64,000 nt of DNA, from NCBI GenBank assembly GCA_964247055.1, contig OZ176051.1, positions 6,014,001 through 6,078,000 on the forward strand, read 5' to 3'. The notes beneath the pieces are model-generated. The model worked only from the letters and a program-made list of their open reading frames with translations, was not told the origin of the DNA and made no database searches. This stretch comes from Paragordius varius (lineage: Eukaryota > Nematomorpha). Made by a program: the position numbers and the translations under genes. Positions 1 through 13,500 of this stretch are shown here, piece after piece. Position 1 is the first letter of the stretch; every line of letters starts with the position of its first letter.

Positions 1-180
1 TTTATTTTATATTAATTTTTAAACTAAATGGCAAAAATATATATTAGTTAGGTTATTTAGAGCAAATGAAAACTTTATTGGTGTAAGGAAAAAAAAACTT
101 CCAATACTCAAATTATGTTTAGATCAAAACAATTTAGCTTATACAACTTTTAAATTATGCACAATTAAAATATTAAAACA

Positions 181-234
181 GCAGAAATGCCATAAGACCA
201 TTGACCCTCGTGTAATTAATGTCCACCATAATTG
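181..234 (-). pseudogene. decayed copy of the 3' end of talin exon 48
   Basis: This stretch closely repeats positions 308-366, the last part of the neighbouring talin exon with its splice donor. Both contain CCATAAGACCATTG, ACCCTC and GTCCACCA in the same order on the plus strand. The copy has small deletions that break the reading frame, but a GT remains where the donor was. It lies about 127 bases downstream of the true donor in the transcript sense. It looks like a local duplication that decayed, not a usable exon. Confidence 0.6.
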
Positions 235-306
235 GTTTAAAAAATGAAAAAAAATCAAATTTTAATCCCTTTTGCCAATAAAATCAAGAAATACGCTTTT
301 TCTTAC

Positions 307-3300
307 AGCAGAAATAAGGCCATAAGACCATTGTCCTTCACCCTCCTGTGATGACGCGTGTCCACCACGTCCAATAAGTGTGTTTGGGCTCAATTTTCCC
401 AAGCGAACCAGTTCTCGTTGGGCCGAACATGCGGCACGTATAAGGGCAGCCGAGGCTTGGGCTATCGATTGCGTAGCACCCAGGATTCTTGTATCAAATG
501 ATGCCATACTACCATCTATTTCATTTTATCACACAGTAAAAATTGAAAAATATTATACGGACAAAACGTAAAAATTAATAGAAAACAACTCTAAAAAAGC
601 GGATAATCTTTTTAATTATTTATTTTGTCCCAGATAGTTTACTGTAATGGGCTGTTTTGTTTAACTAAGTAGGGAGCCATAAAACTATTGGCGATTTAAA
701 AAAATATTCACATAATCAAACCGCGGTTGGTTGGTGCAATAATGTATTCACAGTTTATGTTAATAAAACTCGAAAATTTTTAAATTGAATTATATATTGG
801 AAGAAAAATGGTTATTTATTTAAAAATTAATTAATTTTAAAAAAGTAATTTTTACAACTTAAATTGAACTAAATAACGTAAATTTATATATGATTTAATT
901 GGTTTATATTACCTTGATCAAATTCAAAGTTATCCTCAATGGTAGAATCATCATGCACGAGAGTAGCATTTATTTTAGTTTGTGTCTGTAAAAAAAAGTG
1001 AATAAATATTGGTTATATTTTTCGCGCTGGGCTAAAAAATATTTTTTTTTATTAATAATTAATATAAAATAAAAACTTTTAACGTTGAAGTTTGCGTGGC
1101 ATTCCCATAATTCATGTGGGATATGGCTTCAGATAAACTATCCTCACTTTCATTACCTGACTTAACACTGCTGGTATTTAATCTAAAATAAACATAATTA
1201 AATAATTGGTTTAAACTAAATCAAAATTAAGCGAATTCGATAGATAATTTTTGTTATAAACGATTAAATTCATTTCCTAAAATCATGTAATAACCAAATA
1301 ATAAACCGATGGAACATATAGTTGATAAAGAGTTATGAATAGATAATTTTGCTAAAAATAACTCTCAAAATATATCTATTGCATTTCAAATAAAATTTAA
1401 ATCCTAAATTTTTTCTAATATACAGAAAAAATTGAAATAATAAAAAACGTTAAAAGACATGTATAATATAGGTAATTTCTTATACTATTACTTTTTTGAT
1501 ATAACACAAATGATTATAATTGTGAAACTTGTTATAGAGTCTGTTACCAATTTACACTTATCTTTTCCTTGTTTAAAGGTTATATCAGCGTTTACACTTT
1601 GTCTTTAATATAACTCTTTATTTTTAACTGTTAAACTAAATATTGCTTGCTTTCCACTTACTTGTAAGGTTGTGCTTGTTTTGTACTAGAGCTATCATTT
1701 CCATTCGCTAAAGATTTATGTTTTGTGGTCGTTGGGGTAGAAAGGGAAAAAGCCGCTTTTTCAATCGACATGGCTGCTGCCAATAATTCTTTTTCAGTCG
1801 AATTTGGGGACCAGCGCATACTTTCCAAGCTTTTATGCATTAAAAAAATGCACATAAAAATTGGATAATATAAAATAATTTTATAGATAAACTTTAAAAT
1901 AATTATTTTTTAAAAAAATAGTTTGTTATAAAGGGAATAAATGTTACTAAGGAAAAATGCGTGAATACAATTCTAATGCCCACTCATTGATTTTAGACAA
2001 ATAAAATTGAACATTTAAAAACTGCTTTTTATATAAAAGAAAAGATATTATCAAATTACAATTCGAAAGAAAATTCTTTTAGCAATTTAATACTTTTCAC
2101 ATTTAATTTGTTGTTAGACATTATAGAATTTTCATATAAATGCCTTGTTATAAAGGATGGATGATATTGGATAAAAATGCGTAAATAAAAACCTTTTCAC
2201 TTATTCAATAAATACTTTTATTACAAGAAAAGTAATTATAATGTTTAAATAAAAAATATAAATTCTCCTTTTATTACAATAATCTCAAAAGTTTACTGTT
2301 TCGTATCAATCTCAAGAGCTGATTCATTTAATTCATTCCCAATTTTTTCGTAAACTTTATTCGCATCAGTTAATGACTCTTCGCCCACCCCAAATTTCCA
2401 GGAAACAAAAGTTATACATTCACCTAAAACATCTATGATCTGTTGCCAAAACGCTTCGACTTTTTCATTGTAAATTATAGGGAGTAAGGGACCCGTTACT
2501 GTTTTCATGTGTATTTGAATCAAATTCTACATATATAATATTTGAAACAATACAAAATTATCACAAAAAGCTATAGTCGTTATTTTAATTTTTTTGACAG
2601 TGAGTAAAAATATTATTTAGGAAATAAAATTATACATTTTTAACCAATTAACTTTTACATTAAAGGGGTATATAAACAAATGCATGTCGTTTTTTTACAA
2701 ATTGTTTTCCTATATATTCAATTCATATAAAAAATATATTAATTTAATTATTAATAATCAAATCATAATGAAACATTATTTCTTAAAGCAAATTATATAT
2801 GGAGTTTTTATATCATACCTGACTTAACGTTTCTAGAATTTGGATAAATTTCAAACAAGCCTCTTTACCAAACGTTAATAATTTCGTTTGATGCTCCGTG
2901 TTTGGTTCCAAAGAATGATGTGCTACACTCTATATTATATACATATATTATAAAAAACCACCATTTTTGGAGAAAAAAATCTTATTTTCGTATAAAATAC
3001 TTTGCAGGCCAAGAGTAAATCCGTGCACATTAGACGGAAAAATTCGCAAACTTCCAAAATGCCTAAACCATTAAGTCGATCACTATAATTTGCATCAAAC
3101 TCACTAATATTAGTGTTGACGAATGGAGGTGGGTATGTAGCTAAATCATCTAACATACGTCGGCAAATTAACCATAAATCTCGGGGGTTAGAAATCTGAA
3201 TTGGGGCTCCATACGTCTCATACAACTATGATAAAGCATATTTTTAATTTAAAACTATATACAATATGGATCTATATCGATTTCATTACCAAGTAATCAA

Positions 3301-6300
3301 TGATTTTTCAAATAAGAAAAATCTAATTACTACCAAAAATGATTCTTTCCTTTTTATATATCGAAGCATTTTGATTAATTCAAAGGAAAGAAAAAAACAT
3401 TACCCTTAATTGTTGTTTCAATGATTGGATTGTGCTTTCAAGAGCAGAATTTTCACGTTGTTCAATATCCTCAATATTTTTTAGGGTTTTTAGTAGGCGT
3501 GTTACATTACTTACCATAACCTATGCCATATGAAATATATATTAATTTAAAAGTTTAAATTACTAAATAAGGAATATATAATTATTATCAATAAAAACCT
3601 TGGCTGATTGTTTAAGGTAGGATATGGAGGTTTGTACTACTTCATTATTTTCGATTTCACTCAAACTTGAATCTTTTTCACTATTCAAGGCGCTTTTATT
3701 GTAAATGGTTATAAAGGTTTTGGATGTGTGCTTAGAAGACTGAATTAAATCCCCCAAAGATATAGCAATATCTTTTACGGACGTTAATAGTATGGTCTAA
3801 GAGGAATACAAATTTTGAAAAATAATATAATCACAATGTTATATTCAAAAAAAATAATCGTGTGTTTTTTCCAAAAACACATAATTATAAGCATATTTTT
3901 ACATTTTGGTACGTCTAAACAAATATATATTATATAATTATTATTTTGGCAAACAAATATAGCTATCAAATTATATATTAACCAAAGGCATAATTTAAAA
4001 TTCGCATCCGTATACAATTGTTATATACAATGGAGATGTTTAAACAAATTAAAATAATAAATCGCAATCGGATTCATAAATAGGCTATGTATTCTCAAGA
4101 AAAATAAATCAATGGTATTTTGAGTGAAATAGAATTTCTTAATATTAAATCATCCATTTTTTGGCATATTATATGCATGGATTTTCAAACATTTATAACA
4201 AAAATGTTTTATGCTATTTAATATCTAACCTGCATTTCCTGTGCGCTTTTTGCATCGATTGAGTTGTCATTGTACAATTCATGGGCCAAAGTCTAATAAA
4301 TAATAAATTAAATCTAAAATTTTTTTAATTATGGCAGAAAATTCTAATAAAAAAATATATTTTAAGATATATCCACCTGTATTTTTGCAAATATTAGGCA
4401 TTTTATAATTTTTAAATGGACCAACAGATGTTAAAATTATAAATTTATATGCAATAGTAAGAGGATGTTCTTAAATATCCATTTAAATAATTTCATTTTT
4501 TCAAAACCTAACATAACTTGCTAACCTTAATTTTGGTAGCCAATTGAGCCATCGTTCGTACAGCAGACGCGGATGAGGCTCCAATATGATCTTCCATTGC
4601 AGAAATACCATTTGCGTTTACAAAAAGTAAATTATCATTTTTATTTTCCAAGTAAGTATTGCTTGGTGAGTTTGAGGCACCAGCCACAATCATTTTGGAA
4701 TCATCTACAAGTCTACGAGCTAAATCTATAATTCCATCTCTAAACACAACACGAAAAATTGTGTAATTTTTGAGTTTTGTCTCTATTATTTTAATTTTTA
4801 CTGTTGTTCCTAAAGGCTTAAGCCTAAAACCGAAAAACTGGAACTGGTTCTTGAACGATTTTGAATAAACCATGGTTCAAAATTTAAAATCAAGTCCTTG
4901 CTCATAATTTTTTTGAGAAATATCGTTAATACCTCATTATTATGGGTTAGAGGAACATTGTTGCAACAATAAGATAACGACATCATACCCAATCAAATTT
5001 TCACACCGGACGAACAGGTGTACATGAAGAATGAAATCAATAAGGGGTGTAGAAAAGGCTGAATCTGGGAACAAACTGGGGTAGTTTCGTGCACTATAAA
5101 AGATTGTAATCAAACCCTAGCAAACATGAGCGGATAAATTACAGCTTAACGCCGCGAAGGGTGGAGACGAGGATGAGGGAATTCAAGCGGTAGACAAAAC
5201 TGAGGAGTTTAGTTGTTCAACCAATAACTTGGAAGTGGTAAAGGGACAAAGGAACGGAGAGCAAAACGATAAAGACCCCCCCGGTTAAAATGAAAAAGAG
5301 AAAAACAACGGATAAAAAACCAGAAAGAAGATATCTGCTTAGGGAAAGAAAAACACCGGATCGGCTCTGATAAAAAGATATGGTAGATGATTTGTTTATA
5401 TCCTTTAAACACGTAAATTTATTTTAATGACAAATCTAGTATTTGAATACTATGGTAAACTTTCTATTTTTCACCTTTGTATTGAACATGCTCACAAAAA
5501 GATATACATTACATAGCAAATTTTATGTAGATTTAACTTAAAAAATATTATTGTATTGTTTCTATGCCTCACCGCATACATATTAAATTGTGTAATTTAA
5601 ATTTGTAATAATTAGATTTCAAATTTATTAGCAAAAATAGATATTTTAAAATATACTTTTTTGTCTTTTTATAAACTTTTATTGCAGAGAGCATTAGAAT
5701 TTCGATTCTAGTTTTAATCTATGTTATCTTCCAGAATATTATGATAAAACCAATTTTTTGTATTTATATCAGTAAAAAAATACTTACCGATGTTTAACAA
5801 ACACATCATGTTTGGATAATACTGTCGTCCCGTTTTGCGTTGCGTCACATGTTAATTTATTATTTTCGAGGGCAGATATAATCGATTTAATGTCTTGAAA
5901 TATAGTAATTTCTTTCGATTCGTCTAAATAAAATGCGAGTGAAAAAAATTTAAGAAAAAATATATTCCAAAATTTTCTACAGTTTCCTTTTAAAATAAAT
6001 TATATTGATAAAAAGTTGAATGTATGACTTAGCTTGGCCAAAAAATAAATATTAAAATGGAAAATCAATGTATATTTTTTTAGATATAAAAAATTACCAT
6101 TCATAACTGTATCATCTTTCATCATTTGTAATTGGTTGACTAAATGTTTTTCGTTTTCTTGCAAAACAGTATTGACGGTATCTGAGGGTAAAAAAATAAT
6201 TAAAAAAATCTTTTATTTTCAAGCAAAAGCATCTGTTAATGATAATATATATATTTAATTTTAAAAATTATTTTGGGTTTACCAAATTTCGTTATTTTGC

Positions 6301-7568
6301 TTTTTAAAAATATTGTCAAAGTTTATTAAGTGAACTAATTTATCTTGTGGGATTTAAACTTACTCATTGCTTGCTAAATTTTAAAAACGCATCTTTCCGA
6401 AAAACTATATGAAATCTTTAAATAATAAAATAATTTCAAATAGATTTTAAGTTCTTGTTAAATTAATTGTAGAAACTTATAATCTATTTTACACATACAT
6501 ACCGTTAAAGTTCTCAGTATCACTGCCATAAGATGATACAAGTTTCATAGGGTGTTTATCAGCAAAATCATTTTGCAAGTAAATAAGTAAGGAAGTTGCC
6601 ATAGGTTTTAAGCGTTGATTCAAAAAATCTTTAGGGTTAAATTGTTCCCCGTTATCAACGAGATAGGCAATGTGCTTATTGGGGTCAGATTGATCTGATG
6701 AAGGATGTATGCATGCCGCCCCCATAGATTGTTGTAAATGATCAATTTTTTCACACCATATCCTTAAGCTGTTTTGTGCATCGTAAATCTTGAAAAGTAC
6801 AACAAATTGGCATTAATTATTATATATAAATATTGAATTTAGTAGGAATATAAGTAACTAATTTATTTATTTTTCCGGTATAAAAAGTGGTATTAGGGTT
6901 GGGTTAAACCGGTTATGAAACCGTACTATTTGAGCATATCAAATAAATTATATCCATTAAAAATAATGGTGTAAAATTAATTTTAATTTTTATTAAATTT
7001 TCGTTTCACGTAGCTAGATATTTAATTCATTTGTTTTTGTTTTATTAATTACAACATATTAATCAGTTTTAAGAGATTGGACACGTTACTACTTTTCAAC
7101 CCGTAAAAATCCAAATTTTTTTAATTTAATGTTTTGTAATAAATTTATGTATACCGGTATTTCAATGTATTCTCGGCTCCCATTGTTCAGTGCATATTTT
7201 ACAACACGATCCATATCATTAATTAACTTGATTTGAGCTAAATGAACGTGTTTTGCCTCCTAAAAATGATAATTTTTACAGATACAAGGATGATGATCAA
7301 AACGATTAGTGAAAAGATTAATTTTTATATAATTAATTAATTAATAAACAAATTTATAAACGTGAGATATTGATATGTGATCAGGTATTTTGGTTAAAGT
7401 TGATTCCATAGCACAGCATATTTCCTCCAAATTGTGTTTAAAAGCTTTACAAGCCTTAAATCCGGGCATACTCTCACTAATGCAAAATAAATATATGAAA
7501 GCTAAAAGGATAATTATGACTGTATTAATAATAGGTATACTCCTCTGCTTTTACATAAATAAACTAAA

Positions 7569-7599
<31 letters not shown>

Positions 7600-10500
7600 C
7601 TAAATATTGATTATTTTTTGCATATTTCAAAAACTAAGACCCTATTTTATATTTAAAAGTGGATGATAATCAACATAAGCTAGCTAATGATAGTTATTAT
7701 ATTTTCGAGGAGGGAATGTATATAAAATTGTAAGCCTTCGGTAGTAAAAATACTATTAGAATACCTTGTAATTTCTAGGACACGATTTATGTAAGCCAAT
7801 ATTTCATCCATTTTACCGTTTGATAGGGGCAGTTTTACCATGTTTTGCAAAACAATATCACAGGCCAGACGTGATGCTTCAAAAATAGGTTCTTGCGCTA
7901 TTTTTGCCTAATTTATGATTCATTCAAAGAGTTAAATTTATGAAGAAAAAAATTTTAAATAATAAAAATGTTACCATTTGAGGGTCCATTGTTAAAGCAT
8001 GAATTTGATTTAACGAGACAATGCTGTTATTTTGATTAGTAATAAAATCTGTGGATGCATCAGACGACTTAATGGATGATTTTTGTAAATTTTGAGTCGA
8101 TTTTTCCATGGCATTTTTATTTTTTGCGTAATCAAGCAATCTAGCCAAACAGGTATCCAAACATTCAACGATATCGAAAATGGAATCAATGTGCTGATTA
8201 ATTTTACTTGCTTCATTTTGTGGTAATGTTTCGGATTCAAACGACTATATATATATATATATATATTAATAAAATGAATATCAATATGAATAAAATAAAG
8301 TTGATAAATTTATAAAACTGTTTTTTTTATATTTATTGATTTTTGCACCAAAAATTGCTCTTTATAAAAAAACAACTTAATAACCGGTGTGAATAAATAT
8401 ACATTGCTAGTTTTGCTTATTAGATGATACCAGATAGCATATGCAGCATAGAGTATTATTGTTAGTCAAGGGCAGTAAAAAGTGAAAAAAATATAACATA
8501 ATATTTCGCCTTGCTTTTAATGCTATCTGTCATTATTAATAAAAAAACTGGCTGTATAATAAAAATAAGTAACGCATTTTTATTCATACAGTGAAATTAA
8601 ATAGTAGTTAGCCCATAAAAATATAGTTTATAAAACCTTTACCTTTATATTTGAAACTAATTCACGAGTTAGATTAGCGACAGATTTGGCACTCTCAACC
8701 AAAAACGCTTTACAGTCTTTTACTTCCCTTTCTTGAATCGAATAATTATTATTATTGCTATCATTTGAATTACTAAAATTAGTTAATGCGTTTGTAGCTA
8801 GTCGACAACAATTACATACTGAGGATGTGTGCTTAGCAATTATCGTAGCCGCCGTTAATATCTATATGGGATTATCATAATAATCAATTTTAGTCAAAAT
8901 CAAGTAGTATCACACTATAATATGAAGTGGTAAAAATGTTTTTATAGCATGTTTGGATAAATAAATTCTTAGTCTAAGATTTTGATTAATAACTTACGCA
9001 TATCTAATAAATTATTTCAATATATGCGGTATTTAGCAAAACGGAGAAAACAAGCTATTCAAGTTAAACATATTTTTAAAATTAATTTGAATTACTACAT
9101 ACGTTTCAGTTTACAAAATTTAGTTAAATCATAGTTATAAATTTTCAGGTTTTTCCTACTTTTTGTTGATCGATAGCAATGTTTCCAACCAATCTTTCTT
9201 CCTTCAGTCTTTCAAGTACTTCAACGTATGATTGTTTGATTGAGATAGATGCTTCTTTAATAGCCAAATAAGATTCCGTTAATTGACTAAGGTTGATATC
9301 AAGAGTTATTCCATCATTGATATCTTCTTTTCGGCTAAATATATGAAATATATAGGATTGATATATAAATATAAAAAAATGGTTTATTATATAATTATTC
9401 ATCAATGAATTCTAAAAATAATTGTAAACTTTTTATCATTATCATAATTAAACAGTTATTCGGAATAGCATGGTAGCTTAATTCAATGTGTTAAAATCAC
9501 GTTTTCATTGAAATTAAAACAAAATAAATATGGAAAAAAGGTGAAATTGTAGAAAAAAACATAGATTCCTGCATAAAAAATTAAAAAATCCATTTACGGA
9601 TTAAAATCTAATCAATAAATTACGTATTTTCTGGCGGTGTAGTCATATTATGTGGATTCTTTTGATACCACAGAGTTTGTCGCAGATTCCATCGTTCTTT
9701 GATTTGAAGAGGTAAGGCCATTAAGTATGAAAGGACATGTCCTCGATCAATATCTGCCCGTATTAAATGCGCCTCTTGTTTAATCACACAATTTATAAAC
9801 TCAACGCACATGCAATTGATAACACCACACTGTAATAAAGTAGAGTAAATGAAAACAAATTGAAAACATACTATCTCCATTTGTTGGTCTTGAACACCTC
9901 AAGAGTTCCCTGAACACTTCAAGTTGGTTCTTGAACAATTCAAGTTGGTCCTTGAACAAAAAATTATGGTTAAATCAAAATTTTAAATTTTTAAGTACCA
10001 ACTTAAAGTGTTCAACCGTGTTCAAGGACCAACTTGAAGTGTTCAAGGAGACTTTTCAAATGCAAATGGTATATATGAAGACAAAACATAAAAAGTTAAA
10101 ATTAATAATTATTGAAACTTATTAATCATTTTTTTCTAAAACTATGATTGAAAATGACACTTTTTACGTCTCTACCAAAAATAATCAGTTTAATTATTAT
10201 AAATACTAATATCATTGTATCCACAAAAACATTCTAAATTTATACGTTTTCTCTTTATATTCGCATTGTTTAATGTAAAATTGAAAGGATCGAAAATATT
10301 TAATAATTATTTTTTTTCAAAATATTTAATTAAGTTTATAATTGGTATTAGTTATAAAAATAATTTTTTTTTTAATTTATTGATTCATTTACGAAGTTTT
10401 ACAATAAATATATATTTTAAAAAATATCTTTTTTTTTACATAAAATTTTAAATTGTTAAAAAATATTGATGATAAATATAAACTTTGATGGCTTGTTCCA

Positions 10501-13500
10501 AATAGGTTATAATGTGTGGAACCATAATATTTTCCATATGATTAGGGATTTGGCTAAAATTTTCACGCGATTGTTGGTCTTTCAAATAATTCATATCTAT
10601 ATTTAAGCATTTTATTACATTTTTATTATCAATTAAAGCTTTTTTTTTCAAAAAAACCGCCTTTTATCATATAAAATCAAAATTTAAAATATATTGTGAA
10701 ACTTTTGGTTTAATCTTAAAAACATAACATAATTTAGAAAGATCCAAAATTAAAATGTCAAGCTATCTTTTCAAAGTTTATATCGTAAATACATAAATTC
10801 ATAAAAATATTTGTATAGCAATAATGACATAATTTTATCAAATTTTATATAACATTTCTTTACCCATCTTTAAAAGCTTAATAATAGCAAAAAAATTAAA
10901 TAAAATTAATTTTACCATTCCTAACATGCTTAAGGGTATCTCGTAGTCTTTCCAACTCATCAGACGGAGATAATGAGCATGGATGGGTGCATATGTTTAA
11001 AGGAAGCTTGAACAAATCCTTATATATGGGACCACATCCGTTTGCGGGATCAAGACGTGTATTTCGAAAATTCTATCAAAAATTAATCGTCAGTCAAGAA
11101 AATTCATCATTTAATATATTTGTAATTATTCAATTGAAATTAACATACAAAGGGGAGAAAAGGAAAAAAATATGCAAAAATATTTTGATATGGTAAAATA
11201 TATAAAATAAAATAAAATGTGGATATGGTGCATTATTACTTTTAAAATGATAATCGCAACCAGATATATTTAACCATAAATGCACAATAATAAAGTTGAC
11301 GGAACCCAGGTGCTTTTTGAAAAAAAACATTACATTTTATTATAATTAAGCCACCGATATAATTTTTTTGCTCAAAATGCAATATAAAGCCACCGATATA
11401 ATTTTTTTGCTCAAAATGCAATATAAGGGTAAACCCCCCGCCCCCCATAATTTATAAAATCAAATATCAAATAACATTAGTTAAAATACCTTGAGTGCCA
11501 TTAACACATTGTCGGGTATTAGGTATGCCGCACTGTTAGAGGGTGGAGCAGGGTGCATTAATGCGCCTTCATTAATATTTGGTGGTTGTAAACTTTTTTC
11601 GCTAATCATGGCATGATGGAGTTCATTTTGATATGTTTTAGTGACAGATTTTAATTCACGTGTCGCCTTTAAACTAGCCAATTTGGTCTGAAAATTTTTT
11701 TATAACCATTTCATTAGGAGTGGTTAAAAAAAGCGAAATCATAATGGTCTTAAATAAACCGTTCATATTTATATTAATATATTAAAAAAATATTAACATT
11801 TAGGCACATTTAATAAATTTTGATCAGTTTTTTTCATTATACCAATTTTAATGACTTAATAAACCTATGTTTATAGTTCTTGATTTAGTATAAAGCAGCG
11901 TCGATTAATACATTCAGAATCTGAATATAACCCTACGCTTTTTGAAAAACTTGGTAAATATTAATTGTTTTAATGAATTTATATATATTCACAAAAATTA
12001 TAAACCATAAAATCGGGAGAAACTTTGTTGTTTGACAAAGATGATAATGCACCATGTGCCGATGATTTTAAATGTGTGGCTACATTAATAAATTCTCGTA
12101 GTTTTTGTGAAACTTCGCTTCTATAAATATAAATATTGTGATTGAAATAAAAATTTATTCAGGATTCAAAACGAAACCGTTTTTAGTTCCGATTATACAT
12201 AAATTATAAAAAAATAGTTTCACCCAGTAAAATTTTTTATTCCTTAATAAATAAAAAATAATAAATGCACTCTTTCTCCAACATTTTGAAAAAAATGATA
12301 AAAAGGAAATAATAACCTAAAAAATTAACCTACGTTTAATATTGAGTTAAAAATTAAGAATCTATAATTTTTATAAATCAATTTTAATGGCAATGTTTTC
12401 ATTATATCCGTTTACAAAATTAGACGTTACAAATTTTTTCGATATATAATTTACCCATTTCATAATCTACTGTATCGATATTCATTACTATTAAAAGTTT
12501 TATAAATCTTTACAAATATCCCTAATGATTTTGATTATCAAAAAAAAACATTTATGTAAAAACTACATGCGCTTAACAAAAAACCCATACCTATCCAATG
12601 TAAACGACGATATATAATTAGGATTGGAGAAATATTTGGCATATTCAACTGCATGAGTTGTACTTTCTGCCAATTTTTTTGCCGCATCAAACAAAGCTTT
12701 TTTGTGTAGATTACTTTGCTTTTGAAGAGATTGGACTATTGATTTAGTAGAAATTAAATATTGAAATATAAATGGTTAAACTTTTTTTAATAAATACATG
12801 GGACCACATAAAAATACGGAAAAAAGTAATATTAAAAATCAATACAGATATGATATGAAAAGAAATTTTTTTTGCTAAATACATCAGAACAATTTATTTG
12901 CTTTCGAAAAGAGCTTTAAAAATAGTTTATTTAATATGATCAAAACTCTCATGATACTAAAAACGGATGATACACAGATAAAGAGCTCTATGACAAAAAG
13001 TTGGATAGTGTACCATAAAAACCCTAAATATCTAAAAACAACATCCACTATACTGCACAAAAAAGGTCAATTACAACGTCAACAAAAGTAGTCCGTATAG
13101 AAAATTTTTTTATAATGTGACTTCTAATAGAAAAAAAAGCAAAAATTATTTTATAATACATTCTTCATTGTTTGAATCCATTTCAAGGTGATCAGCAAAT
13201 TCGTTATATAAATCGTCATATGCGTGGGCTTCAGATTTAATTACGGATACTAATTCAGCAGTGGCCTATTGAATAAAAATATAGAAAAACAAACTTAAAA
13301 TTTGGGCATGTAACTATTAAAATTTTAAGTATATTTGGAATTAATATTTTGATTAATTCGACAGACAATACCTCATATATATATATATATATATATATAT
13401 TAATGTTAAGTACTATAATCGTAAATATATCTTCCCCCCAAAAATTATGATATTATTAAATCTATCTATTGGAATTATGAAAAATTCAGCGTTAAACGTA

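Noticed and set aside
7390-7656. Plus-strand open frame of 88 residues
   Set aside because: It lies antisense to talin exon 33 and continues into a TA microsatellite.
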